Numbered from the stretch's first letter, positions 34,185-44,895 are shown. The stretch is DNA of 64,000 bases from Bacillota bacterium (GCA_023421735.1 JAEZSP010000020.1:5648-69647); one strand, 5' to 3'. A program made the numbers and translations. The notes: a model not told the origin generated them from the sequence alone.

Positions 34185-35597
34185 TCATCTTAGTTTTGGT
34201 ATCTTTTCCTCTTTTACCTGAGCACCTTCAAGTGCTCGTTCGGCATTCTTCGTTTTCACCAGCCGTTCTTTCATTCGCACGGAGCGTTCCTCGATCTGTC
34301 CGCATAACCAAAGCTCCCGCCGAAGGGATTTTAGCCGCTTAGTAATCTCCGCGACGCGCCCGGCGATCTGGTATGTGCATTGATCTGTCGTGTTGGCTCG
34401 TTGCTTTTTATTGTTAAGAGTTCGGCGCTCGTCACATAACTGATCGATTTTTTGCAAAATGCTCTCGCGGTTATCAGAAAGCTGCTCGTACGTATCTATC
34501 TTGTAACGGTATAAAAGCTTAGCCTGCTCGGAGATAGCGCCCATCAACCGCAAGTCCTCGCGTAATAAAAAAGGCGCATTGCCTGTCGGCTGGCGCTGCG
34601 CTTCTCGGAGCTTGTATAAGTAGTAGAAGTATAGAGCGCGAAGCCCTTTCCATGTGACTCTGGAGAGTCTGAAATCTCCGCGCACCTTCACACGTTTAAC
34701 AATAGGTGGCGCTAGTTTTGGCGGTCTTTCTGGCATCCTCTGCCGGAGGATTCGCTGCTTTATAGCTTCCTCGGTATAGTTGTCCCCAAGCGTATGCAAC
34801 CGCACAAACCGCTGCTTGCCCTGGGGACGCACTTTCATGTATTTGCCGCTCGTAACTACCTCATAACCCTTGTCTTTCATACTTCGAATAAACGCCTGAA
34901 AGCTCATGGATACCATAACGGCCTGATCCACATCCTCGCAAATTGCGCTGCGCCATGTACGCTGTCCATCGTCTTCGGCTTTCCATTCGACGTAGTGTTT
35001 GCCACGGCTTTTCGGGTCGGATATGACCGATAATGCGTTTTCCCTGCATAGCTCGTCAGAGGTGCGACGCATGAGTGCGTAACTTGCTTTATTGTCGTAA
35101 TATCTCAAACCATCCTTGAAAGATATCGAGTTGATAACAAAATGATTATGTACGCAATTGGTGTTCAGGTGCGTGGCCACGATGACCTCAAAACGATCAC
35201 CCCACAACTTTTCTGCGAGTGCCACACCGATACGATGTGCCTCTTCTGGTGTAACCTCACCCGATGCAAAGCTCTGATACCCGTGATAGGCGACGATGCC
35301 GCCTTCCTTATCCCATTGTTTTTTTGTAAGTATCATCTGCTGCCTTGCGATCTCTACGTTACAGTTGATGCCTGAAACAAAATGTCGCTGCTCTGTCTTA
35401 AAATCTGCCGCCGCATATTCCAGTACATCGACTAGACCACGTTCGCTTGCATCCTGCATGGCGTATTCCATGACGTCTTGCAATTCCTCACACTCAGCAG
35501 CGCTCCATTCGGGGTTCTCCGTTTTATCAGGGTTCTCCGCATACCGGATTACCTTGCCAATCCAACCGCGCACGTCCCATATCTTTGTGGTTGCCAT
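34185..35597 (-). CDS. MOBP-type relaxase
   Basis: The 470-residue protein has the relaxase/mobilisation nuclease domain in its first 250 residues: WIGKVIRYAENPDKT at the start, VIVATHLNTNCVHNHFVINS (about 140-160) with the metal-binding histidines, and DNKASYALMRRTSDELCREN. It should nick oriT and lead the strand into the recipient. The C-terminal part is basic and helical. Its ATG lies two bases from the MobC stop, and it is the last gene of the relaxosome cluster before the RiPP island. Confidence 0.93.
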   Translation of the reverse strand: MATTKIWDVRGWIGKVIRYAENPDKTENPEWSAAECEELQDVMEYAMQDASERGLVDVLEYAAADFKTEQRHFVSGINCNVEIARQQMILTKKQWDKEGGIVAYHGYQSFASGEVTPEEAHRIGVALAEKLWGDRFEVIVATHLNTNCVHNHFVINSISFKDGLRYYDNKASYALMRRTSDELCRENALSVISDPKSRGKHYVEWKAEDDGQRTWRSAICEDVDQAVMVSMSFQAFIRSMKDKGYEVVTSGKYMKVRPQGKQRFVRLHTLGDNYTEEAIKQRILRQRMPERPPKLAPPIVKRVKVRGDFRLSRVTWKGLRALYFYYLYKLREAQRQPTGNAPFLLREDLRLMGAISEQAKLLYRYKIDTYEQLSDNRESILQKIDQLCDERRTLNNKKQRANTTDQCTYQIAGRVAEITKRLKSLRRELWLCGQIEERSVRMKERLVKTKNAERALEGAQVKEEKIPKLR

Positions 35598-35598
35598 G

Positions 35599-35925
35599 TC
35601 ATATCCTTTCCGGCAGTACGACCGCCGCCTGTATCCGCAGAATTGCCTCGTGCAGTTCTAGCACATACCTTTCATATTGTTCGGCATCGATAAAACCAAC
35701 AGCATTTGCTCTTGCTGCTATCTGATTGATGCGGTTGCCGATAGCGCGAAGCTCCTTCATCATGGCGTAAAAGTCAGCAGGCGGCGGCTGTCTCGGTACA
35801 CGACCTTTGATGAGCGCGCGCAGATACGCCTCCTGCGATAAACCAGACTTTTTAACGCTGCAACGGAACGCTTCAAGTTCGTCATCAGAAAGATGCGCCC
35901 ATATGCGATGCGCGCGCTTTCTCAT
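35599..35925 (-). CDS. mobC: MobC-family relaxosome protein
   Basis: The 108-residue protein has a ribbon-helix-helix-like N-terminus (RIWAHLSDDELEAF, then KSGLSQEAYLRALIKGRVP) and a helical C-terminus with MKELRAIGNRINQIAARAN, the MobC signature. It should bind at oriT and help the relaxase open the DNA. AAGGAGG precedes the ATG, and it is translationally linked to the relaxase. The oriT probably lies in the 35926-36048 gap, where short repeats such as GCGAATTTGTGG and ACAAATTC are seen. Confidence 0.9.
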   Translation of the reverse strand: MRKRAHRIWAHLSDDELEAFRCSVKKSGLSQEAYLRALIKGRVPRQPPPADFYAMMKELRAIGNRINQIAARANAVGFIDAEQYERYVLELHEAILRIQAAVVLPERI

Positions 35926-36048
35926 AAATTCACCTCCTTTTTAACTGGGGTTTAAGGGTCTCCCTTACAAGCGAATTTGTGGTCACACAAATTCAGTGCT
36001 TGGTAGTAGACTGCAGAGCTGCCCACCGATATACCTGCGGGAAACAAA

Positions 36049-36822
36049 TCACCTCTCAGCGCCACGTATGCTTCGACTCTCCGGGGTTCTAACAGGGCCT
36101 TTATCGAAGTTGTCTACCTGTTTAAATCCGATGCTATCCACATAATGCGCGGTGCTTTTACCTCGTTCTTTGACGACAACCACGTCGCTTACAGACAATG
36201 AATGCCCTTTAAAATCCTCCGGATGCTCCATGTTGAATTTATAGAATAGGATTTCCAGCGTTTCATTGGGCTTCATATGGCCGGAATAAATCAGGTCGTA
36301 ATTGCGGATATCACATTTGATACCATTTTTCTGGAGGTAATCATAAGATTCAAACCGAATACCGTGAAGATCATCTGAGCGTTTGAGCTGATAGATTGAA
36401 TATTGGCGCTGCGGTAATTCCTGCTGCTCCGCTTCCTCAGATGGTGGTTCAGCTGCTGGCGCTTCCACCTTCTGCACCTCAATCTGACCGTTAATCGAGT
36501 AAAACATCTCAGGCGATTCAAAGAGCTTTGCATACTTTTCAGCCAGTTCACTGGTCAGTTCACTGAAGTTATCCTCACTCAATCCCACGATGAGAAAGGT
36601 GCCGGCAATAATATCGAACATCTCACCGCTTTTGCTGTAGATGGCACGGTTGAGCGGAAGCCCTTCGATTTTTCCTTCTTCATTGCATACCAGTCCAACT
36701 TTATCTTCATATGGATATATCGCCTCGATGTACCCGCCCACCGCGCGCTGCAGGGAATGCAGACCGGAGTCGATATCTTTCATATACGGTTTCTTCATGG
36801 GTTCAACAACTAATATGTTCAT
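36049..36822 (-). CDS. DUF3846 / YodL-like ICE protein
   Basis: The 257-residue protein has a DUF3846 domain at the front (MKDIDSGLHSLQRAVGGYIE, EGKIEGLPLNRAIYS, FDIIAGTFLIVGL) and a YodL-like domain at the back (YSIYQLKRSDDLHGIRFES, then HSLSVSDVVVVKERGKSTAH). A Pro/Glu/Gln-rich linker joins them at about 120-140. Both families are common on ICEs and plasmids of Firmicutes, with no known biochemistry. AGGAGG lies before the ATG. Confidence 0.8.
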   Translation of the reverse strand: MNILVVEPMKKPYMKDIDSGLHSLQRAVGGYIEAIYPYEDKVGLVCNEEGKIEGLPLNRAIYSKSGEMFDIIAGTFLIVGLSEDNFSELTSELAEKYAKLFESPEMFYSINGQIEVQKVEAPAAEPPSEEAEQQELPQRQYSIYQLKRSDDLHGIRFESYDYLQKNGIKCDIRNYDLIYSGHMKPNETLEILFYKFNMEHPEDFKGHSLSVSDVVVVKERGKSTAHYVDSIGFKQVDNFDKGPVRTPESRSIRGAER

Positions 36823-36846
36823 TAAAAAACCTCCTCGTTTCTTTTG

Positions 36847-37821
36847 TTATCTTTCTGGTTCGCCGCGCATGCGGATGGCTGGCGATATCCCTTTCTCAAT
36901 CTGAAGCTGGTGGTTGTAATCCTTGCCTTTATCCGGCAAAAGCAATTCCGTGGTATAGCGTTCCGGCAGCAGAGCGCAGATCATCTGCGCAGCTAATCTG
37001 CCTGCCTCGTCATTATCGAGGCTTAGGACAATATGACGTACATAGGGATATTCATGTAGATGTTGCGCCAGCGCAGCAGGCAAAGGTGTTTCGGCGATTG
37101 TCTTTTTGGGCTGGTAAACACCCGACAGCGAGAGGTAATTAAAGTCCTGCCAGGCGTCCTTTCGCAGTGTGGCAAACGAAAGTAGATCGATGGCGCTTTC
37201 AAACAGATATAATGTATCCGCATATTGGTGGAACGGTAGAGCAAAAGCGTAACGCTTATCACTTCCTTCCGCCTCCCGCAGAAACACCGATGTTGGACTG
37301 GAACTGCGCAGCATTGCGTATTTCGCTTGCCCACTGCCGTCAAATCCCACAAAGACGCAGTTGTGGTTTTCGTCCTCATACAACCGTTGTGTTTTGATGC
37401 AGTACGTCAATATATCTGGGTCAATGCCACGCCCAGTCAGGTATCCCAGCACACGTTGGTTATTGGCATAGGGCCTTGGCAGAGCAAATGGCAGCTTTTG
37501 CGGTGGTTTCACTGTAAACTCAGGCGGCAATGGGGTATGTCGCGCATAGCCACAAACATGCTGAACAGCTTCAACAAACTCCATGCCGCGCACCTTGATG
37601 AGATAATCCAGCGCGCTCCTGCCGCCGATACCCCGCGACCACCAGCACCATTTGCCGTTGGATATTTTCAGGCTGTCATGTGTACGAGTGGTGTAAATGT
37701 CCGAATTAATCCTCACCAGTTCATCCGGCTCATACGTGTGTAGATATGAAAGCAAGTCCATTTGCTTCGCCTGTTCAATCTGCTCCCTGGTGACATAACT
37801 CTGTCTCGTGTTCTTTGCCAT
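36847..37821 (-). CDS. DUF3991 and TOPRIM domain protein (primase-like)
   Basis: The 324-residue protein has the DUF3991 zinc-finger-like front part (LLSYLHTYEPDELVRI, then WCWWSRGIGGRSALDYLIKV) and a TOPRIM domain (TLYLFESAIDLLSFATL about 200; HIVLSLDNDEAGRLAAQMI about 270) with the expected Glu and D-x-D-type residues. Such proteins are thought to prime DNA synthesis during element transfer. The ATG at 37821 follows AAGGAG. Confidence 0.85.
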   Translation of the reverse strand: MAKNTRQSYVTREQIEQAKQMDLLSYLHTYEPDELVRINSDIYTTRTHDSLKISNGKWCWWSRGIGGRSALDYLIKVRGMEFVEAVQHVCGYARHTPLPPEFTVKPPQKLPFALPRPYANNQRVLGYLTGRGIDPDILTYCIKTQRLYEDENHNCVFVGFDGSGQAKYAMLRSSSPTSVFLREAEGSDKRYAFALPFHQYADTLYLFESAIDLLSFATLRKDAWQDFNYLSLSGVYQPKKTIAETPLPAALAQHLHEYPYVRHIVLSLDNDEAGRLAAQMICALLPERYTTELLLPDKGKDYNHQLQIEKGISPAIRMRGEPER

Positions 37822-37887
37822 AATCAACTCCTTGTATGGAAAGAGCACCGGATTGCTCCGATGCCCTTAACGATATAATCAATGCTC

Positions 37888-40800
37888 TTATCGTGACAAA
37901 TAGTCTATCTCCCTTTCATCCTCCTGCTCCGGCTCACCGTCAAGCATTTCTGAACTGCCTTTTTCCATGTTGAGCAATGCATCCAACTCAGCCAGCCGTG
38001 CGGCTTTTTCCGCCAGCTTCTGTTCCTGCGCAAATGGCTTATCGACCTCCAGCTTTCCCTCTTCCACCTGTCGCAGCAAATCCTCCAAGCCGCGTTTACA
38101 TAGTTCCATTTTCTCTGGCAGCCCGGACAAACAATTATCTATCCTCGATATGTTTCCATATACATCGCTGCCTAAGATAATCGAATGGCTGAGTACGTTT
38201 TTAAGCGTTAACTGAAATGCCTTTGAAAACGTATCAAAGGACAATACCAGTGTGAAACCGCGATATTCTCCAATCGCTACAGGTTCTGGAGAGGTCTTAG
38301 CTTTGCACGCGTCCAGCAACGCTTTACCGGCGAACTCCTTTTCATCATACTGAATACCGCCTATTGTCATGGGCGAAAACTTCTGACCATCCTCCATCGC
38401 AAACTCGTTTTGCCGGGCGATGTCCTGCTCATATCCTCGGATACGCTCTTCAGTCTGCCGTATCTGGGAAGGGAAGTACTTGTGCAGATTGTCCTCCATC
38501 GCGTACCGTTGGCTTAAGTGACTCGCCTTCAGTAGCTTCAGCCGTGCCACCTGAATATCGAGATCCATCTTCTCCTTGATATATGGGTTCCCGGTGGCCA
38601 AGGCTTTGACCTCGGCGTAGGAGAGCGCCGTTTCGTCAATGTCTTCGCAACTCCGAACTGGGCTCTTATTGGTCATGATCTGTGAGATGAACTTCTGCTT
38701 ATTTTCGATGGTTTGCCACATATACGAATCAAAGGTATTCTCAGTGACATACCTGAAAACATACACCTGTTTGTTGTCGTTACCCTGCCGGATGATTCTG
38801 CCTTCACGTTGTTCGATATCCGATGGACGCCACGGCACATCCAGATGATGCTCAGCCACCAACCGCTTCTGCACATTCGTCCCCGCACCCATCTTGAAAG
38901 TGGAGCCCAGCAGGATACGGACGTTGCCCTTACGGACATTGGCAAATAGCTCGCTCTTTCGTATCTCCGTATTCGCGTCATGGATAAACGCGATCTCATC
39001 TTCCGGTACGCCCATTTCAATTAGTTTACGCTTGGTATCGTCGTACACGTTGAAACTGCCATCATAATGCGGCGTCGAAAGGTCACAAAACACTAACTGC
39101 GTCAGCCGTTTATCTCTGTTCTGTTCCCACAGACGGTAGATATTGTCCACACAGGCGCTGACCTTGCTGTCATCATCGTCCGGCAACAGCTCACTGATCA
39201 GGCGCTGATCCAGCGCCAGCTTGCGCCCATCGTTCGTGATTTTGAGCATATTGTCCTCGGTCGCGTCCACCATTCCATTGCGCACTTTCTCCGCGCGCTC
39301 GGCCAGCTCTGACACCATATTCCGCTGGTGCTCGCTCGGTTTGATCACCACGTTGTGATACTCCGCTTCCGGTACAGGCAGGTTCAGCATATCGGCAGTC
39401 TGGATATCGGCGACCATTTTGAACATACTGATCAGCTCCGGTAGATTATAAAACCGAGCAAACCGTGTTTTTGCCCTGTAGCCCGTACCTTCGGGCGCAA
39501 GCTCAATGGCCGTTACCGTTTCGCCAAATGTCGATGCCCATGCGTCAAAGTGCTGCAAGCCTTGGCTACGCAGCGTCTGATACTGCAAATACCGTTGCAT
39601 GGTGTAAAGCTCGGTCATGGAATTGCTGATGGGTGTACCCGTCGCGAACACCACGCCGCGCCCGCCTGTCAACTCGTCAAGATACCGGCACTTCATAAAC
39701 AGGTCGGAGGATTTCTGCGCCTCGGTCTGTGCAAGACCGGCCACGTTGCGCATCTTGGTGATAAGGAACAGGTTCTTGAAGTTATGCGCTTCATCCACAA
39801 ATAGACGATCCACGCCGAGTTCCTCGAACGTCACAACATCGTCCTTACGACTGGTATCGTTGAGCTTGTCCAGCTTGAGTTTGATGGCTTTTCTCGTCTT
39901 TTCCAGCTGCTTGATCGTAAACCGCTCCGCTTTGGCGGCTTTGGCGTCCGCAATACCAAAAACGATCTCGTCGAGCTGTTCCTGAAGCGTGGCTTTTTGC
40001 CGCTCAATGGACATTGGTATTTTCTCAAACTGACTGTGGCCGATAATCACCGCGTCATAGTCGCCGGTGGCAATTCTGCCGCAGAATTTCCTGCGGTTGC
40101 GCTTTTCAAAATCCTTTCTGGTCGCAACCAAAATGTTTGCGCTGGGATAAAGCTGCAGGAACTCAGCCGACCATTGTTCGGTTAAATGATTAGGCACAAC
40201 AAACAGGCTCTTACTGCACAACCCGAGGCGCTTGCTCTCCATTGCCGCAGCGACCATTTCAAACGTCTTACCCGCGCCAACGACATGCCCTAGTAGCGTG
40301 TTACCACCATACAGAATATGTGCGATGGCGTTTACCTGATGCGGTCGCAGCGAGATCTCCGGGTTGATACCAGAGAATCTAAGGTGGCTTCCGTCATACT
40401 CGCGCGGTCGGATACTGTTAAACTTCTCGTTGTAGAGACAGACAAGCCGTTCGCGCCGGTTATGATCCTTCCATATCCACTCGCGGAACGCGTCCTTGAT
40501 CTGTTGCTGCTTCTGCTGCGCAATCGTGGTTTCCTTCCGGTTCAGCACACGCACCTCTTTGCCGTCCTCGTCGATCTTCTTATCGAATATTCGGACATCC
40601 TTGAGGTTGAGCGTCTGTTCGATGATCTGATAGGCGTTGATACGATCAGTCCCGTAGGTGACGTTGGCTAGCACGCCATCGTAATCGGCTTTCTTGCCTT
40701 CAACACTCCATGATGCGGTATAAGGGGAGTAGTGGACTTTAATTCGGCTTTCTGCATAGTAGCTTGGCTTTAAGAACTCGATTACAAACTGCTGAATGTC

Positions 40801-43800
40801 CTCCTGCGGTAACCATGTCGCACCCAACCGTACGTCGATTTCGCCTGCCGTCAAGTCCTGGGGTTGCACGGCTTCCAGCGCTGTAACGTTTGATTTCAAT
40901 TTCAGCGCCTGCTCGTCAGGCAGAATACTCACAAGGTATCTGACCTGTTTCAGCTTTTGGCGCACATTGCCCGACAAATATTCATCCGCCGTGACAAGCG
41001 GGCACCGCTGCACTTGGAAAAAAGCCTTTGGTACCAATCCGGGCTCCACGTTGCCGACATCCCTGAAGATGACGCCTTGAAGCTCTGCTTCAATCTGTTC
41101 CTCGGACAGTCCCGTCAGACTCACCATGTACGGGAGATCCACGCAAGCCTTTTCCGCGAGGGATACCGCAAGCGCTTCGCTGGCCGTGTCCACCGAGGTC
41201 ACAACCGTATGCGGCTTGATGGTGCGCTTGGTGAACATGTCCGCCTTGCGCTCCAACTCGCCGTTCTCGTCAATTACCTCAAGAGAGCAAAGCAGACAGT
41301 ACGAACTGTCATCCGAGAACGCCATGTCGTTGGCGCGGCTGTTGATCAGGCCATATTGCGCCGTAAAACCATCATACAATTTGTTCAAGTTCTGCTGCTC
41401 GCGCTGGATGGCTTCGTCTGGGTAACCCTCCAGCTGGTATTCGATAAGTCGGCGTGTGCAGTCGCGAAGTTCAATCATGCCCCGTATCCGATTTGCTGCC
41501 GTGATGGAAACCTCAATCTTGTTCATGCGCGAGTTCTCGCGGTAATAGACCTGCCCGTCCACCAGTGCAAAGCAAAAATTGCGCACGTTCGGGTCAGCGG
41601 GTATGGACTCTGTTTCGCTTTCCTCTAACTCATCTCGCTCGTAATCGGTCAGCTCCGCATGGATGTTTTCAATGGCGATTCTCAGTTGGTCGGCCAAATC
41701 AGCGCCTTCAAACGGTATGCAGGTGGTCTCGCTATGGTTGCCGTACATCATGTCATCGAACGCCATTGTCCCCAGCATCATGTCGGGGTTAGCCGCAAAA
41801 TAGCTGTTGATGGGGATGCCGTCCTCGGTCTGGGTAAGATGCACCCAGTCCGGATCGGTTTCGACGGGACGGTCGCGCTTCTGTAGGAATAAGATATCCG
41901 ATGTGACCTGCGTTCCCGCGTTTGCGGTAAACGCGTTGTTGGGTAGCCTTATCGCGCCGATCAAATCTGCGCGCTGTGCAATGTATTTACGTACGGCGGG
42001 GTTGCGTTTGTCCAGCGTTCCTTTGCTCGTAATGAACGCAATAATGCCGCCCGGTCTGACCTTATCCAGCGTCTTGGCGAAGAAGTAATCATGAATCAGA
42101 AAGTGGTTTTTGTCGTATCTCTTATCCGCAATGCCGTAGGAACCGAACGGTACATTGCCGACGGCGAGATCAAAGAAGCTGTCCGGTAAATTCGCTTCCT
42201 CATATCCCTGCACAGCAATGCGGGCTGACTGGTATAACTGTTTGGCAATACGCCCTGTGATGCTGTCCAGTTCCACACCGTACAGCTTACTTTCGGCCAT
42301 GCTCTCCGGCACAAGCCCGAAAAAGTTGCCGATGCCGCAGGCGGGTTCCAGCACGTTGCCCGTCTTGAAGCCCATGTTTTCAATTGCCTGATAGATGGCT
42401 TTGATTACGATGGGAGAGGTGTAATGCGCATTCAGCGTAGACTCCCGCGCAAAGGTGTATTCATCCTCTGTCACCAGCTGCTTTAACTCAGCATACTCAC
42501 TTGCCCATGAAGCGTTTTCAACATCGAAAGCCTGTGGGATTCCACCCCAGCCCACATACCGAGAGAGGATTTCCTGCTCGGCAGGTGTGGCCATTCGGTT
42601 TTCTGCTTCTATGGCTTGTAAGGTGCGGATGGCGGCAATGTTGAATCCGTATTTTGTTTTCGCACCGCCGTGGCCTAGTTTGTCATCTGTGATACAAAAA
42701 TTTTTCTTTTCTATACGTGGTTGGGTAAAGTCCAGAACGATGCTCTTCAGTTTGACTTCGGCAGACTGTTTCTCGGGCAGATCAGGTTCTTGATGCTCAA
42801 GCGCATATTGCACAAAGGCAATGCTTTCAGAACGGAAGATAGGGAAACCAACTGCGTCGGCAAAGGTTACGTCGCGCAGACTGACCTTATCCCACTTGGT
42901 ATCCACGCTATCGATCACAAAGCGTCGTCCGTCAATTGTCAGATCTGTACCAATCTCAAGTACATCTTTTTCCCCGGCTGGTTCTGTTTCCTCCACGACT
43001 TCACGCGCGACATTCTGTACAAAAAGGCCGTCGTTGAGCGGATTCTCGCGCAATCGGAGGTCAAACTCTGCACGGGACATCTCTTTGGACAGCAGCGGAA
43101 ACTTCTCGTCCTTTAAGGTGACAGTTTCATCGTTATATCCAATGACGGTATATTTATTTGCGCCGATATTGACGGTATCGCCAAGTGCATACCGGTATTG
43201 AGTATCATGGCGCGTATCCGTCATTGTCTCTGCGGCTTCCCGTAGTTCGTTACGAGTTTGTTGTTCCTCCTGAAAAACCGGCAGATGTGCTTTTTCCGAA
43301 TCCGAGAGATAGCGGTCTGCAACGATCAAATCACCAATACGCTTTGCTACACTGCTCCACGTCAACAGGACTTCAGAATCGGGGCTAAGCAACGAACCTC
43401 TGGTGAGCTTGATGCCCTTACCGTCGTGGTTTTCCCAGCTATGATCGGCATCTTTTAGCGCGTGGCTGTGCCCGCCAATGCCATATTCCTGACGGAGAAA
43501 CGTCACTTTGTCCTGCAGTGAGCGTGGCTCCATAAAGTACTGATAGATTCGGTATTTACCGTCTGCAACACCGCTACCTCTTGTCAGCATTTCGTCGATA
43601 TCGGCCTGTGAAATAGAAAAGGCAGAGGTTTTTTCTGCCTCTGCCTGCTCGATTGCTTCAATCTGTACTTCTTTTGTAGGGAATAGTGCTAGCTGTAGAT
43701 GAAGCTCTGAAGCACCGCTTCCTCCGCCTGGAGCTTGATCATGTTCATGAGCCCCGCCCATTTCATCGGGTCCTCGGCTTTCAGCGCCTCCGTGACGCCC

Positions 43801-44865
43801 TGCTCCTGTGCCATTTGCGCCATAGCCGCCTTCACCTGTTCCCGCGCTGTCTGATCGGTCTCCGCCAAGTGGCCGTCCAGCTTCTCGGACAGCAACATTC
43901 CCGCGTATGTTCCTTTCCTGTGGTTCTTGAGGAACGACTTCCTCAGCATCCCGTATTTGCCGATGGAGCGCGTCTCCGATTCGCCCAGCGTCAGGTCGGG
44001 TATCAGGTAGTCTCCCTGCTGCGTGTATGTAATTTCCATGCTCTCCGCTCCTTTCGTTTTCATCTTTGCTTATATTCTCCTTTATGTGCTCCGGCTTTGC
44101 AAGCCTGTCGCGCTCCTGCCTCTCGATGCTCTTGATGGTGCGCTCAATCTGACGCAGTACCATCTCCGATATATCGCTGGCCGCGCCGCCCAACTGCATG
44201 ACCGTATCGAAGGTATTGAAGTTGAAAATATCTTTGAACAAGTCCTCGGGTAATGTTTTTATATCCAGCCCCAACCGGCTGTATACCATGTAGGAAACGC
44301 TGTCAGTCAGCGCCTCTCTGAATATAACGTCTGCACTCAGCTCATCCAGATCGCCCAGATAACTGCCGTCTTGAATTTTAAAAAGTTCGGTAATGTAATC
44401 CGCCATATTATCCTGAATAGCGTTACGAATAATATCTCTAAGTTGATTTTCAAGACCAATGGTCGTTTCATCCGTATCGCCGAATTGATGGGACAATTCC
44501 TCTATCACCTGCACCTGATACACTTTTTTCATCTGCCATAGTTGGAACGGCGCATGCTCCAAGCTGTGCGTATCCGACACGTCGAAGACATGTCTTAGCG
44601 TCATTCTACCCGAGCTGTCATCGATGAGGGCGATTCCCTTCGCACCCCGGTTAACCCAGCGGCGCATATGCTTGTTCCAGAACTCAATGGAAGCGCAGGC
44701 AGCGGCGTCTGGGCGCTGGGCGTAGATGAGGATTTGTTCCTCAAATGGATACTTATATAGGCGGGCTGCGGTTTTCAGGAAATCTGCCCATGCACGAGGA
44801 TTGTCCGTTATCCGATTAACTGTCTGCTCAATAAGTTCGAATATTCTTTGCTGCTTGGTTGCCAA
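37888..44865 (-). CDS. Very large SNF2-type helicase / DNA methyltransferase (LtrC/ArdC-like front)
   Basis: This 2325-residue protein has at least four parts. Residues 1-110 are ArdC-like (ADFLKTAARLYKYPFEEQIL, then FWNKHMRRWVNRGAKGIALI). About 840-910 is an N6-adenine methyltransferase-like domain with VLEPACGIGNFFGLVP and VGNVPFGSYG, in which NVPF replaces the usual NPPF. About 1530-2030 is an SNF2-type helicase with GHVVGAGKTFEMVAAAM, FVDEAHNFKN, ATGTPISNSM and QREGRIIRQGN. The C-terminus is helical. It is a standard polyvalent protein of Tn1549-like ICEs, thought to protect or process DNA during transfer. It may supply self-modification against host restriction. Confidence 0.88.
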   Translation of the reverse strand: MATKQQRIFELIEQTVNRITDNPRAWADFLKTAARLYKYPFEEQILIYAQRPDAAACASIEFWNKHMRRWVNRGAKGIALIDDSSGRMTLRHVFDVSDTHSLEHAPFQLWQMKKVYQVQVIEELSHQFGDTDETTIGLENQLRDIIRNAIQDNMADYITELFKIQDGSYLGDLDELSADVIFREALTDSVSYMVYSRLGLDIKTLPEDLFKDIFNFNTFDTVMQLGGAASDISEMVLRQIERTIKSIERQERDRLAKPEHIKENISKDENERSGEHGNYIHAAGRLPDTRPDAGRIGDALHRQIRDAEEVVPQEPQERNIRGNVAVREAGRPLGGDRSDSAGTGEGGYGANGTGAGRHGGAESRGPDEMGGAHEHDQAPGGGSGASELHLQLALFPTKEVQIEAIEQAEAEKTSAFSISQADIDEMLTRGSGVADGKYRIYQYFMEPRSLQDKVTFLRQEYGIGGHSHALKDADHSWENHDGKGIKLTRGSLLSPDSEVLLTWSSVAKRIGDLIVADRYLSDSEKAHLPVFQEEQQTRNELREAAETMTDTRHDTQYRYALGDTVNIGANKYTVIGYNDETVTLKDEKFPLLSKEMSRAEFDLRLRENPLNDGLFVQNVAREVVEETEPAGEKDVLEIGTDLTIDGRRFVIDSVDTKWDKVSLRDVTFADAVGFPIFRSESIAFVQYALEHQEPDLPEKQSAEVKLKSIVLDFTQPRIEKKNFCITDDKLGHGGAKTKYGFNIAAIRTLQAIEAENRMATPAEQEILSRYVGWGGIPQAFDVENASWASEYAELKQLVTEDEYTFARESTLNAHYTSPIVIKAIYQAIENMGFKTGNVLEPACGIGNFFGLVPESMAESKLYGVELDSITGRIAKQLYQSARIAVQGYEEANLPDSFFDLAVGNVPFGSYGIADKRYDKNHFLIHDYFFAKTLDKVRPGGIIAFITSKGTLDKRNPAVRKYIAQRADLIGAIRLPNNAFTANAGTQVTSDILFLQKRDRPVETDPDWVHLTQTEDGIPINSYFAANPDMMLGTMAFDDMMYGNHSETTCIPFEGADLADQLRIAIENIHAELTDYERDELEESETESIPADPNVRNFCFALVDGQVYYRENSRMNKIEVSITAANRIRGMIELRDCTRRLIEYQLEGYPDEAIQREQQNLNKLYDGFTAQYGLINSRANDMAFSDDSSYCLLCSLEVIDENGELERKADMFTKRTIKPHTVVTSVDTASEALAVSLAEKACVDLPYMVSLTGLSEEQIEAELQGVIFRDVGNVEPGLVPKAFFQVQRCPLVTADEYLSGNVRQKLKQVRYLVSILPDEQALKLKSNVTALEAVQPQDLTAGEIDVRLGATWLPQEDIQQFVIEFLKPSYYAESRIKVHYSPYTASWSVEGKKADYDGVLANVTYGTDRINAYQIIEQTLNLKDVRIFDKKIDEDGKEVRVLNRKETTIAQQKQQQIKDAFREWIWKDHNRRERLVCLYNEKFNSIRPREYDGSHLRFSGINPEISLRPHQVNAIAHILYGGNTLLGHVVGAGKTFEMVAAAMESKRLGLCSKSLFVVPNHLTEQWSAEFLQLYPSANILVATRKDFEKRNRRKFCGRIATGDYDAVIIGHSQFEKIPMSIERQKATLQEQLDEIVFGIADAKAAKAERFTIKQLEKTRKAIKLKLDKLNDTSRKDDVVTFEELGVDRLFVDEAHNFKNLFLITKMRNVAGLAQTEAQKSSDLFMKCRYLDELTGGRGVVFATGTPISNSMTELYTMQRYLQYQTLRSQGLQHFDAWASTFGETVTAIELAPEGTGYRAKTRFARFYNLPELISMFKMVADIQTADMLNLPVPEAEYHNVVIKPSEHQRNMVSELAERAEKVRNGMVDATEDNMLKITNDGRKLALDQRLISELLPDDDDSKVSACVDNIYRLWEQNRDKRLTQLVFCDLSTPHYDGSFNVYDDTKRKLIEMGVPEDEIAFIHDANTEIRKSELFANVRKGNVRILLGSTFKMGAGTNVQKRLVAEHHLDVPWRPSDIEQREGRIIRQGNDNKQVYVFRYVTENTFDSYMWQTIENKQKFISQIMTNKSPVRSCEDIDETALSYAEVKALATGNPYIKEKMDLDIQVARLKLLKASHLSQRYAMEDNLHKYFPSQIRQTEERIRGYEQDIARQNEFAMEDGQKFSPMTIGGIQYDEKEFAGKALLDACKAKTSPEPVAIGEYRGFTLVLSFDTFSKAFQLTLKNVLSHSIILGSDVYGNISRIDNCLSGLPEKMELCKRGLEDLLRQVEEGKLEVDKPFAQEQKLAEKAARLAELDALLNMEKGSSEMLDGEPEQEDEREIDYLSR

Positions 44866-44895
44866 ATCGTTATGCTCCTTTCAGAAAAATGGGTA

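Noticed and set aside
40957..41628. Long plus-strand frame inside the helicase-methyltransferase gene
   Set aside because: It lies wholly in the antisense of a continuous 2325-codon gene and shows no domain.
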